Shown here piece after piece: positions 1 to 10,603 of a DNA stretch of 11,702 bases. A model generated the notes under the pieces. The model did not search any database and was not told the DNA's origin. It saw only the letters and a program-made list of their open reading frames with translations. Made by a program: the position numbers and the translations under genes. The stretch is taken from positions 1-11,702 of the forward strand of contig CBFGLF010000051.1 in assembly GCA_965649545.1 (NCBI GenBank). Direction: 5' to 3'. Each line of letters starts with the position of its first letter. Position 1 is the stretch's first letter. Source of the DNA: CABHOJ01 sp965649545. Its GTDB lineage: Bacteria; Pseudomonadota; Gammaproteobacteria; Burkholderiales; Methylophilaceae.

Positions 1-3808
<3,808 letters not shown>

Positions 3809-3830
3809 ATTTTCTCCTTAGTTCCGGCGC

Positions 3831-6800
3831 TTAGTTGCGGTCCAGGTCGATATCGATCGCGAGGGAGCGGATTTCCTTCACCAGCACGTTGAAGGACTCT
3901 GGCATGCCAGCGTCGATCTTGTGCTCACCCTTGACGATGTTCTCGTAGACCTTGGTACGGCCAGACACGTCATCGGACTTCACGGTCAGCATTTCCTGCA
4001 GGGTATAGGAAGCGCCATAGGCTTCCAGTGCCCAGACTTCCATCTCACCGAAGCGCTGACCACCGAACTGAGCCTTACCGCCCAGCGGCTGTTGCGTGAC
4101 CAGCGAGTATGGGCCGGTGGAACGTGCGTGCATCTTGTCATCGACCAAGTGGTGCAGTTTCAGTACGTGCATGTAACCGACGGTCACCGGACGCTCGAAC
4201 GCGTCGCCGGTGCGGCCATCGAACAGCTTGACTTGCGTCTTGCCGGCAGCGAACTGCAACTGCTGGGTGCGTGGGTCATCGTCCGGGAATGCCAGGTCCA
4301 GCATTGCGCGGATATCGCTCTCGGCGGCACCGTCGAACACCGGCGTGGCGAACGGAACGCCCTTCTCCAGGTTCTTGGCCAATTCGAAGACTTCTTCGTC
4401 GTTCAAGGACTTGATGTCTTCCTTCTTGCCGCTGCTGCCGTTGTAGATCTGGTCGATGAACTTGCGCACTTCGGATGCCTTGGCTTGTGCCTGCAGCATG
4501 GAGCCGATGCGCAGACCAAGGCCCTTGGCGGCCCACCCGAGGTGGACTTCCAGGATCTGACCGATGTTCATACGCGAAGGCACGCCCAGCGGGTTCAGCA
4601 CGATGTCCATCGGGGTACCGTCTGCCATGTGCGGCATGTCTTCCACTGGCACGATCTTGGAGACCACACCCTTGTTACCGTGGCGGCCGGCCATCTTGTC
4701 GCCAGGCTGGATACGACGCTTCACGGCCAGGTAGACCTTGACCATCTTCTGCACGCCCGGGGACAGTTCGTCACCCTGGGTCAGCTTGCGCTTCTTCTCT
4801 TCGAACATGCTGTCGAACTCGACGCGGGCTTGCGCCAGGCTGTCTTTCAGCTGCTCCAGCTGACGGGCCGCTTCTTCGTCCGCCAGGCGGATGTCGAACC
4901 AGTCGTAGCGGGCGATATCGTCGAGGTAAGCTGCGGTCAGGGTCTCGCCCTTCTTCAGCTTCTTCGGACCGCCGGTGGCGGTCTTGCCTTCCAGCAGGCG
5001 ACGGATACGACCGAACGCGTCGTCTTCGACGATACGCATCTGGTCGGCCAGATCCTTCTTGTAATGGGACAGCTGGTCGTCGATGATCTGCTGAGCGCGG
5101 GTATCGCGCTCGATGCCTTCACGGGTGAAGACTTGCACATCGATGACCGTGCCGGACATACCGGAAGGTACGCGCAGCGAGGTGTCCTTCACGTCGGAGG
5201 CCTTTTCGCCGAAGATGGCGCGCAGCAATTTCTCTTCCGGCGTCAGTTGGGTCTCGCCCTTGGGGGTGACCTTACCGACCAGCACGTCGCCGGCTTCCAC
5301 TTCAGCACCGATGTAGATGATGCCGGACTCGTCCAGACGACCGAGCATGCGCTCGGACAGGTTGGAGATGTCACGGGTGATCTCTTCGGCACCGAGCTTG
5401 GTGTCACGGGCGACGACGGACAGTTCTTCGATATGGATCGAGGTATAACGATCGTCGGCGACTACGCGTTCGGAGATCAGGATCGAGTCTTCAAAGTTAT
5501 AGCCGTTCCATGGCATGAAAGCCACGAGCATGTTCTGACCGAGGGCCAGTTCACCCATGTCGGTCGATGCGCCGTCGGCGATCACGTCGCCACGGGAGAT
5601 CACATCGCCCATCTTGACCAGCGGACGCTGGTTGATGTTGGTGTTCTGGTTGGAGCGGGTGTACTTGGTCAGGTTGTAGATATCGACACCGACTTCACCG
5701 GCTGCGGCTTCTGCGTCGTGCACACGCACGACGATACGGCCGGAATCGACGTAATCGACGATACCGCCGCGACGTGCGGTCACGACCGTACCGGAGTCGA
5801 TAGCGACGGTACGTTCGATACCGGTACCGACAACCGCCTTTTCAGCGCGCAAGCAAGGTACTGCCTGACGTTGCATGTTGGCGCCCATCAATGCGCGGTT
5901 CGCGTCATCGTGCTCGAGGAACGGGATCAGCGATGCCGCTACGGAGACGATCTGGCCTGGTGCCACGTCCATGTACTGCACGCGGTCCGGCTGCGCCATG
6001 GTGAATTCGTTGTGATAACGCGCGGAGATCAGCTCTTCCTTGAACTGGCCCTTGGTATCCAGCTCGGAGTTCGCCTGGGCGATCATGTACTGGCTTTCCT
6101 CGATCGCGGACAGGAAATCGATCTTGTCAGAGACCTTGTTGCCCTCGACCTTGCGGTACGGGGTCTCGAGGAAACCGTACTGATTGGTGCGAGAGTACAG
6201 CGCCAGGGAATTGATCAGACCGATGTTCGGGCCTTCTGGCGTTTCGATCGGGCACACGCGACCGTAGTGCGTGGAGTGAACGTCACGGACTTCGAAGCCG
6301 GCACGCTCGCGGGTCAGACCGCCTGGGCCCAGTGCGGAGACACGACGCTTGTGGGTGATCTCGGACAGCGGATTGGTCTGGTCCATGAACTGGGACAGTT
6401 GCGAAGAACCGAAGAACTCGCGGATCGCGCTCGATACAGGCTTGGCGTTGATCAGGTCATGCGGCATCAGGTTGTCGGATTCAGCTTGCGACAAGCGTTC
6501 CTTGACGGCGCGCTCGACACGCACGAGACCGGCACGGAACTGGTTCTCTGCGAGCTCACCGACGGAACGGATACGGCGGTTACCCAAGTGGTCGATATCA
6601 TCGATCTCGCCGCGACCATTGCGCAGCTCGACCAATACGCCGATGACAGCGAGGATATCGTCGTTGGATAGCGTGCCAGCACCTTCGGCACCTTGCGGGC
6701 CGACGCGGTCGTAGAAGCGGCGCAGCCAGGCTGCGGTACGCTCTTCGATCTTTTCCGGGAACGCGCGGCGGTTGAACTTCATGCGGCCGACGGTCGACAG

Positions 6801-8003
6801 GTCGTAACGTTCCGGATTGAAGAACAAGCCGTCGAACAGAGCCTGCACGGCTTCTTCGGTCGGCGGTTCGCCAGGACGCATCATGCGATAGATAGCGACA
6901 CGAGCACTGTATTGGTCAGGGATCTCGTCCACACGCAAGGTCTGGGAGATGTAATCGCCGTGATCGAGATCGTTGGCGTACAGGGTATTGATCTTGGCGA
7001 CACTCGCGCCACGCAGCTTGTCCATCAAGCTCTCGGTGATCTCGTCATTGGCATTGGCCACGACTTCACCGGTTTCCTTATCCACGACGCCAGCCGCCAG
7101 CGAACGACCGAGCAGGAACTCTTCCGGCACGGTGATCTTGCTGATCCCGGCCTTTTCCATGTCACGGATATGCTTGACGGTGATGCGCTTGTCCTTGGCG
7201 ACGATGACATTGCCATCGTTGTCCAGGATGTCGAACTTGGCGACTTCGCCACGCAGGCGCTCAGGGACCAGCTCGAATTGCACGCCTTTCTTGGCGATAT
7301 GGAACGTATCGAAATCGTAGAACGTTTCCAGGATCTGCTCTGGGGTATACCCCAGCGCCTTCAAGAGGATGGTGACCGGCATCTTGCGGCGACGGTCGAC
7401 GCGGAAGTACAGGTAATCCTTAGGGTCGAATTCGAAATCGAGCCAGGAACCACGGTAAGGGATGATACGTGCGGAGAACAGCAGCTTGCCCGAGCTATGG
7501 GTCTTGCCGCGGTCATGCTCGAAGAAGACACCAGGACTACGGTGCAGCTGGGAGACGATCACGCGCTCGGTGCCATTGATGACGAAGGAGCCGTTCTCGG
7601 TCATGAGCGGCAGTTCGCCCATGTAGACTTCCTGTTCTTTCACTTCCTTGACGGTGGGCTTGGAAGCTTCCTTGTCCATGATGGTCAGGCGGACTTTGAC
7701 GCGCAACGGAGCAGCATAGGTCAGGCCACGTTGTTGACATTCCTTGACGTCGAACGGCTCTTGGCCAAGGTTGTAGCTGACATAGTCCAGGCGCGCATTG
7801 CCGGAATGACTGACGATCGGGAACACCGAGCTGAACGTTGCCTGCAAGCCTTGATCGAGGCGCTTTTCTGGCGCGACGTTAGCTTGCAGGAAGGCCGCAT
7901 AGGATTCCAATTGCATGGCGAGCAGGTATGGGACTTCCTGCACGCTCTCGCGTTTGGCGAAACTTTTGCGAATGCGTTTTTTCTCGGTAAAGGAATAGCT
8001 CAT
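3831..8003 (-). CDS. rpoB: DNA-directed RNA polymerase subunit beta
   Basis: Beta pairs with beta' to form the polymerase active site and carries the rifampicin pocket. The 1390-residue product starts MSYSFTEKKRIRKSFAKR and ends ...EIRSLAIDIDLDRN. It is about 48 residues longer than E. coli RpoB: 25 of the extra residues lie before the rifampicin region and 13 more between that region and the KMAGRHGNKG motif. The rifampicin region FMDQTNPLSEITHKRRVSALGPGG has Met540 matching E. coli Met515. Residues equivalent to Q513, D516, H526, R529 and S531 are all the sensitive type. The catalytic-centre motif KMAGRHGNKG gives Lys1103 and Lys1111, matching E. coli K1065 and K1073. The C-terminal block DDKMHARSTGPYSLVTQQPLGGKAQFGGQRFGEMEVWALEAYGA is typical. 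CAGGAG (8014-8009) lies five bases before the ATG. The gene follows rplL after a 123-base gap with hairpins. Confidence 0.99.
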   Translation of the reverse strand: MSYSFTEKKRIRKSFAKRESVQEVPYLLAMQLESYAAFLQANVAPEKRLDQGLQATFSSVFPIVSHSGNARLDYVSYNLGQEPFDVKECQQRGLTYAAPLRVKVRLTIMDKEASKPTVKEVKEQEVYMGELPLMTENGSFVINGTERVIVSQLHRSPGVFFEHDRGKTHSSGKLLFSARIIPYRGSWLDFEFDPKDYLYFRVDRRRKMPVTILLKALGYTPEQILETFYDFDTFHIAKKGVQFELVPERLRGEVAKFDILDNDGNVIVAKDKRITVKHIRDMEKAGISKITVPEEFLLGRSLAAGVVDKETGEVVANANDEITESLMDKLRGASVAKINTLYANDLDHGDYISQTLRVDEIPDQYSARVAIYRMMRPGEPPTEEAVQALFDGLFFNPERYDLSTVGRMKFNRRAFPEKIEERTAAWLRRFYDRVGPQGAEGAGTLSNDDILAVIGVLVELRNGRGEIDDIDHLGNRRIRSVGELAENQFRAGLVRVERAVKERLSQAESDNLMPHDLINAKPVSSAIREFFGSSQLSQFMDQTNPLSEITHKRRVSALGPGGLTRERAGFEVRDVHSTHYGRVCPIETPEGPNIGLINSLALYSRTNQYGFLETPYRKVEGNKVSDKIDFLSAIEESQYMIAQANSELDTKGQFKEELISARYHNEFTMAQPDRVQYMDVAPGQIVSVAASLIPFLEHDDANRALMGANMQRQAVPCLRAEKAVVGTGIERTVAIDSGTVVTARRGGIVDYVDSGRIVVRVHDAEAAAGEVGVDIYNLTKYTRSNQNTNINQRPLVKMGDVISRGDVIADGASTDMGELALGQNMLVAFMPWNGYNFEDSILISERVVADDRYTSIHIEELSVVARDTKLGAEEITRDISNLSERMLGRLDESGIIYIGAEVEAGDVLVGKVTPKGETQLTPEEKLLRAIFGEKASDVKDTSLRVPSGMSGTVIDVQVFTREGIERDTRAQQIIDDQLSHYKKDLADQMRIVEDDAFGRIRRLLEGKTATGGPKKLKKGETLTAAYLDDIARYDWFDIRLADEEAARQLEQLKDSLAQARVEFDSMFEEKKRKLTQGDELSPGVQKMVKVYLAVKRRIQPGDKMAGRHGNKGVVSKIVPVEDMPHMADGTPMDIVLNPLGVPSRMNIGQILEVHLGWAAKGLGLRIGSMLQAQAKASEVRKFIDQIYNGSSGKKEDIKSLNDEEVFELAKNLEKGVPFATPVFDGAAESDIRAMLDLAFPDDDPRTQQLQFAAGKTQVKLFDGRTGDAFERPVTVGYMHVLKLHHLVDDKMHARSTGPYSLVTQQPLGGKAQFGGQRFGEMEVWALEAYGASYTLQEMLTVKSDDVSGRTKVYENIVKGEHKIDAGMPESFNVLVKEIRSLAIDIDLDRN

Positions 8004-8008
8004 AGCAT

Positions 8009-8014
8009 CTCCTG
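8009..8014 (-). promoter_or_regulatory. rpoB ribosome binding site
   Basis: CAGGAG on the minus strand, five bases before the rpoB ATG at 8003. An out-of-frame ATG at 8008-8006 lies between the two, but the rpoB frame and its conserved N-terminus decide the start at 8003. Confidence 0.8.
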
Positions 8015-8031
8015 AGGGGGGTGAGGGCAGA

Positions 8032-8061
8032 AGAGAAAGCGCTGTTGCCAGCGCGCTCTCT
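8032..8061 (-). promoter_or_regulatory. Imperfect stem in the rplL-rpoB gap, possible RNase III site
   Basis: An inverted repeat pairs AGAGA (8032-8036) with TCTCT (8057-8061), has a two-by-two internal mismatch, then pairs GCGCTG (8039-8044) with CAGCGC (8049-8054) around a four-base loop. It lies just upstream of the rpoB ribosome binding site and downstream of a stronger hairpin. In E. coli the rplL-rpoB gap holds an attenuator followed by an RNase III processing site. The same order here makes processing a reasonable guess, but the short stem is not proof. Confidence 0.4.
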
Positions 8062-8083
8062 TATACCATCCTAAAAATGGTGA

Positions 8084-8108
8084 AGGCTGGCGGAATTTCC
8101 GCCAGCCT
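8084..8108 (-). terminator. Attenuator-like hairpin between rplL and rpoB
   Basis: A perfect inverted repeat pairs AGGCTGGCGGA (8084-8094) with TCCGCCAGCCT (8098-8108) around a three-base loop. It is GC-rich and lies 19 bases after the rplL stop. On the transcript it is followed by TCACCATTTTTAG, so the T-run begins several bases beyond the stem. That suits a leaky, partial terminator better than a full one. Partial termination here is the known way in E. coli that far more L7/L12 message than rpoBC message is made. Confidence 0.7.
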
Positions 8109-8127
8109 GTCTAACACTTACAGCCTA

Positions 8128-8514
8128 TTACTTGATTTCAGCCTTGGCGCCAGCTTCTTCCAGCTTCTTCAGAGCGGCATCGGCATCAGCCTTGTTAACG
8201 CCTTCCTTGATTGCCTTAGGAGCGCCGTCAACCAGATCCTTGGCTTCCTTCAGACCCAGGGAGGTCAGTTCGCGAACAGCCTTGATCACGTTGACCTTGT
8301 TGTCGCCAGCGGAGGTCAGGATAACGTTGAACTCGGTTTGCTCAGCGGCAGCAGCGGCAGCACCGCCACCAGCAGCAGGGGCTGCAGCGACAGCAACAGC
8401 GGTAGCAGCTGCGGATACGCCGAACTTCTCTTCCATTTCCTTGATCAGTTCAGACAGGTCCAGTACGGACATGGATGCGATTGCGTCCAGAATTTCTACT
8501 TTGGATAAAGCCAT
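8128..8514 (-). CDS. rplL: Large ribosomal subunit protein bL12 (L7/L12)
   Basis: L7/L12 forms the flexible multi-copy stalk of the large subunit that recruits and stimulates elongation and other GTPase factors. The 128-residue product (E. coli 121) has the helical dimerisation and L10-binding domain MALSKVEILDAIASMSVLDLSELIKEMEEKFG (about 1-32). An alanine-, valine- and glycine-rich hinge (about 34-60) follows. The compact C-terminal domain runs from EQTEFNVILTSAGDNKVNVIKAVRELTSLGLKEAKDLVDGAPKAIKEGV to the end. CAGGAG (8526-8521) lies six bases before the ATG, and the gap to the rplJ stop is 44 bases with no clear hairpin. It is co-transcribed with rplJ, and a hairpin after its stop may limit read-through to rpoB. 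Confidence 0.98.
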   Translation of the reverse strand: MALSKVEILDAIASMSVLDLSELIKEMEEKFGVSAAATAVAVAAAPAAGGGAAAAAAEQTEFNVILTSAGDNKVNVIKAVRELTSLGLKEAKDLVDGAPKAIKEGVNKADADAALKKLEEAGAKAEIK

Positions 8515-8558
8515 TTGTGACTCCTGATAAATAGTTAAATTGAATATCGATTGCTGCG

Positions 8559-9083
8559 TTAAGCGGCTTGCTTCTGATCGCGTACGGCTGCGAGGCCACG
8601 GACAAAGCTCGTCGGTACTTCATTAAGCGTACGAACGAACTTGGCCACTGGGGCTTGCATGGTACCGAGCAGCTTGGCCAGCAACTCTTCACGGCTAGGC
8701 ATGGATGCCAGGGCTTGAACGCCAGAAGCATTCATCACCTGATTCGGCATCGCACCGGCCTTGATCACGAACTTGTCGTTCGCCTTGGCGAAATCGCTCA
8801 ATACCTTTGCCGCGGCGACTGGATCGGCAGAGATGCCGAACACGAGCGGACCGACCATCTCGTTCGCCAGACCAGAAAACGGGGTGCCGTCAACTGCACG
8901 ACGTACCAGGGTGTTCTTCAGAACACGCAGGTACACACCGGATTTTCTGGCTTGCGCACGAAGCTGGGTCATGTCGCCCACTTCCAAGCCACGATACTCA
9001 GCAAGCACGATCGCCTGGGCACTCGCGACTTGCGCGCTGACCTCAGCAACTACTGCCTTTTTCTCTTCAAGATTAAGACTCAA
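8559..9083 (-). CDS. rplJ: Large ribosomal subunit protein uL10 (L10), TTG start
   Basis: L10 anchors L7/L12 dimers to 23S rRNA at the stalk base and, in enterics, represses its own message as the L10-L12 complex. The product is 174 residues (E. coli 165) and begins MSLNLEEKKAVVAEVSAQVASAQAIVLAEYRGL, which lines up with E. coli MALNLQDKQAIVAEVS. The start codon is TTG (9083-9081). It is chosen because AAGGAG (9095-9090) lies six bases upstream, an in-frame TAA lies just before that site, and no ATG or GTG falls between them. The C-terminal region (...LNEVPTSFVRGLAAVRDQKQAA) would carry the L12-binding helix. The gene follows a 296-base structured leader. Confidence 0.97.
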   Translation of the reverse strand: MSLNLEEKKAVVAEVSAQVASAQAIVLAEYRGLEVGDMTQLRAQARKSGVYLRVLKNTLVRRAVDGTPFSGLANEMVGPLVFGISADPVAAAKVLSDFAKANDKFVIKAGAMPNQVMNASGVQALASMPSREELLAKLLGTMQAPVAKFVRTLNEVPTSFVRGLAAVRDQKQAA

Positions 9084-9089
9084 GGTCTT

Positions 9090-9095
9090 CTCCTT
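9090..9095 (-). promoter_or_regulatory. rplJ ribosome binding site (fixes the TTG start)
   Basis: AAGGAG is a near-ideal Shine-Dalgarno core, six bases before TTG 9083. An in-frame TAA immediately upstream rules out a longer reading frame, so this site decides the non-ATG start. Confidence 0.88.
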
Positions 9096-9346
9096 CCGTT
9101 AATTAAGCTTTTACAGACTGGCGCCTGCAAAAACCTTCCCACGGCGACCTTTCATCAGGAGTAACTGATCCTGTTTCGGGATGCGCCATCTGCGTAGGTA
9201 TCAATCCACATCAGCCAGAGGAGTCGAACATGCGTTCGGTCGCCCAACTGCTGCTGTTGCCATTAAACCCTTGCGGGTGCCTACGGTCTTTGATAACCCT
9301 GCTGGTCAGCTGAAAAACCGCCGGACAGCAGGCCCAAAGCCCTTTG

Positions 9347-9370
9347 CCGCCCAGACATGCGTCTGAGCGG
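9347..9370 (-). promoter_or_regulatory. Hairpin just after rplA
   Basis: On the minus strand, CCGCTCAGAC pairs with GTCTGGGCGG around a GCAT loop. This is ten base pairs, one of them a G-U wobble, starting 9 bases after the rplA stop. The transcript after it has no T-run, so it is unlikely to be an efficient intrinsic terminator. It could protect the rplKA message from 3' decay or be a processing point before the rplJ leader. Confidence 0.55.
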
Positions 9371-9379
9371 ATCATTCAT

Positions 9380-10069
9380 TTAAGCCAGGTTGGCTTGATC
9401 GACGCGTACACCTGCACCCATGGTGCTGGAGACGGATACCTTCTTGAGATACACGCCCTTGCTCGAAGCCGGCTTGGCCTTGGTCAAGGCATCCAGCAAT
9501 GCAGCCAGGTTGTCCTTCAGTGCATCGACGCTGAAGGAAGCGCGACCGATCGTGCAATGCACGATGCCAGCCTTATCGGTACGGTATTGCACCTGACCCG
9601 CCTTGGCGTTCTTCACAGCTTCAGCAACGTTAGGGGTGACGGTACCGACCTTCGGGTTAGGCATCAGGCCACGAGGACCGAGCACTTGACCCAGGGCACC
9701 GACGACGCGCATTGCATCAGGCGTCGCGATGGCGATATCGAAATCGAGCATGCCACCCTTGACTTGTTCAGCCAGGTCTTCGAAACCGACGATGTCAGCG
9801 CCAGCCGCCTTGGCAGCCTCGGCTTGAGCGCCTTGTGCGAATACGGCAACGCGCTTGGTCTTGCCGGTACCGTGTGGCAGCACGAGTGCGCCACGGACCA
9901 ACTGGTCGGACTTACGTGCATCGATACCGAGATTGATCACGGCATCCACGGATTCGTCGAACTTGGCGGTCGCGGTTTCCTTGACCAGATTCAGGGCGTC
10001 AGCCACTGGGTAGACTTTGTTGCGGTCGATCTTGGCACGAGCGGCCACGACACGTTTGGAAATAGCCAT
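9380..10069 (-). CDS. rplA: Large ribosomal subunit protein uL1 (L1)
   Basis: L1 binds the mobile stalk of 23S rRNA that helps release deacylated tRNA, and it represses its own operon by binding a mimic of that site on the mRNA. The product is 229 residues, normal for the family. It starts MAISKRVVAARAKIDRNKVYPV and contains the conserved ATAKFDESVDAVINLGIDARKSDQLVRGALVLPHGTGKTKRVAVFAQG, then GPRGLMPNPKVGTVTPNVAEAVKNAKAGQVQYRTDKAGIVHCTIGRASF. The frame is open for 22 more codons upstream inside rplK, but the ATG at 10069 is preferred: it matches the family start and follows a GGAGG-type site within the rplK end. It begins one base after the rplK stop, implying translational coupling. Confidence 0.98.
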   Translation of the reverse strand: MAISKRVVAARAKIDRNKVYPVADALNLVKETATAKFDESVDAVINLGIDARKSDQLVRGALVLPHGTGKTKRVAVFAQGAQAEAAKAAGADIVGFEDLAEQVKGGMLDFDIAIATPDAMRVVGALGQVLGPRGLMPNPKVGTVTPNVAEAVKNAKAGQVQYRTDKAGIVHCTIGRASFSVDALKDNLAALLDALTKAKPASSKGVYLKKVSVSSTMGAGVRVDQANLA

Positions 10070-10070
10070 G

Positions 10071-10502
10071 TTATACACCCTCCACTTCGATACCCATGCT
10101 GCGGGCGCTACCTGCGATCGTACGAACCGCTGCATCCATGTCGGCTGCAGTCAGGTCAGGCATCTTGGTCTTGGCGATCTCTTCGGCTTGCGCACGAGTG
10201 ATCTTGCCGACCTTGTCGGTATGTGGACGTGGGGAACCCTTGTCGATCTTTGCTGCCTTCTTGATCAAGATGGTCGCAGGTGGCGTCTTCATCACGAAGG
10301 TGAAGCTCTTGTCCGCGAATGCGGTGATCACGACTGGAATCGGCAGACCTGGCTCGAGGCTTTGGGTCGCGGCGTTGAACGCCTTACAGAATTCCATGAT
10401 ATTCAGACCACGCTGGCCGAGTGCCGGGCCGACTGGTGGGCTTGGGTTGGCTTTGCCTGCAGGGATCTGCAGTTTGATATAGCCAATGACTTTCTTTGCC
10501 AT
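10071..10502 (-). CDS. rplK: Large ribosomal subunit protein uL11 (L11)
   Basis: L11 lies at the GTPase-associated centre of the large subunit, contacts L10 and elongation factors, and is needed for RelA activation. The 143-residue product is family length. The N-terminal domain begins MAKKVIGYIKLQIPAGKANPSPPVGPALGQRGLNIMEFCKAFN, with the proline-rich linker region, and the RNA-binding C-terminal domain ends KMPDLTAADMDAAVRTIAGSARSMGIEVEGV. AGGAG (10513-10509) lies six bases before the ATG. A structured 101-base leader precedes it and carries a likely L1 target, so its translation is probably controlled together with rplA. Confidence 0.98.
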   Translation of the reverse strand: MAKKVIGYIKLQIPAGKANPSPPVGPALGQRGLNIMEFCKAFNAATQSLEPGLPIPVVITAFADKSFTFVMKTPPATILIKKAAKIDKGSPRPHTDKVGKITRAQAEEIAKTKMPDLTAADMDAAVRTIAGSARSMGIEVEGV

Positions 10503-10516
10503 CTTATGCTCCTAAC

Positions 10517-10545
10517 GGGTACGAACGCTTGATAACAAGCTCCCC
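10517..10545 (-). promoter_or_regulatory. Probable L1 repressor-binding site in the rplK leader
   Basis: On the minus strand an outer GGG/CCC helix (10545-10542 with 10519-10517) joins an inner GCTTG/CAAGC helix (10540-10536 with 10531-10527) through a lopsided internal loop, one base on one side and seven on the other. Two short helices with an asymmetric loop is the known shape of the L1 target in 23S rRNA and in L11-operon leaders. It ends a few bases before the rplK Shine-Dalgarno sequence, where bound L1 would block initiation. The assignment is from shape and position. Confidence 0.65.
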
Positions 10546-10558
10546 AGTTGAGTTGAAC

Positions 10559-10576
10559 GCGATATGCAGATATCGC
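10559..10576 (-). promoter_or_regulatory. Hairpin in the nusG-rplK gap
   Basis: A perfect seven-pair stem GCGATAT/ATATCGC with a four-base loop, extendable by two G-U pairs on the minus-strand RNA. No T-run follows on the transcript, so it does not look like a terminator. It may be part of the rplK leader fold or an mRNA processing point. Confidence 0.5.
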
Positions 10577-10583
10577 ACGTTTT

Positions 10584-10597
10584 GCCGCTTGCGCGGC
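10584..10597 (-). promoter_or_regulatory. GNRA-loop hairpin after nusG
   Basis: On the minus strand, GCCGC-GCAA-GCGGC forms a five-pair GC stem with a GNRA tetraloop, six bases after the nusG stop. A-rich rather than T-rich sequence follows on the transcript, so it is probably a stabilising or structural hairpin and not an intrinsic terminator. Confidence 0.45.
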
Positions 10598-10603
10598 GGT
10601 CCA

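Larger units (their letters stand above)
9084..9379 (-). promoter_or_regulatory. rplJ leader, probable L10 autoregulatory RNA
   Basis: This 296-base gap between rplA and rplJ has no credible gene but much pairing potential on the minus strand. A closing helix CGTAGG/CCTACG (9285-9280 with 9198-9193) encloses about 80 bases. Inside are a hairpin ACCC-GCAA-GGGT with a GNRA loop (9278-9267) and a hairpin CGAAC-GCAT-GTTCG near 9239-9226. Upstream, CCTGCTG (9332-9326) can pair with CAGCAGG (9304-9298). Close to rplJ, ATCAG/CTGAT (9169-9165 with 9158-9154) forms another small stem. The L10-L12 complex represses rplJL through a structured leader in this position in E. coli and many other bacteria. 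The identification rests on position and structure, not on a matched consensus. No convincing -35/-10 pair was found. Confidence 0.7.

Noticed and set aside
3921..8015. Very long plus-strand open frames opposite rpoB (916 and 440 codons)
   Set aside because: They lie in exact codon register with rpoB, so their stops would need sense codons TTA, CTA or TCA. A highly expressed GC-leaning gene avoids these rare Leu and Ser codons, which leaves the antisense frame open by chance. The products resemble no family and have skewed composition rich in His, Asp and Gly.
8341..8412. Repeat-like GCAGCAGC runs within rplL
   Set aside because: They encode the Ala-rich hinge of L7/L12 and are ordinary for the family, not a separate repeat element.
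9084..9379. A promoter for rplJ inside the rplA-rplJ leader
   Set aside because: E. coli has a promoter in this gap, so I looked for one. The best pair, TTCGAC and a weak -10 near 9205-9231, matches the consensus poorly and lies within the structured leader. Transcript-start mapping would be needed.
10070..10135. N-terminally extended rplA starting at 10135
   Set aside because: The extra 22 residues come from reading rplK sequence in another frame and have no counterpart in L1. The ATG at 10069 gives the family start and length.
10503..10603. A separate promoter for rplK in the nusG-rplK gap
   Set aside because: No -35/-10 pair of reasonable quality is visible. GATATC-like sequence near 10570 is part of a perfect hairpin and is better explained that way.
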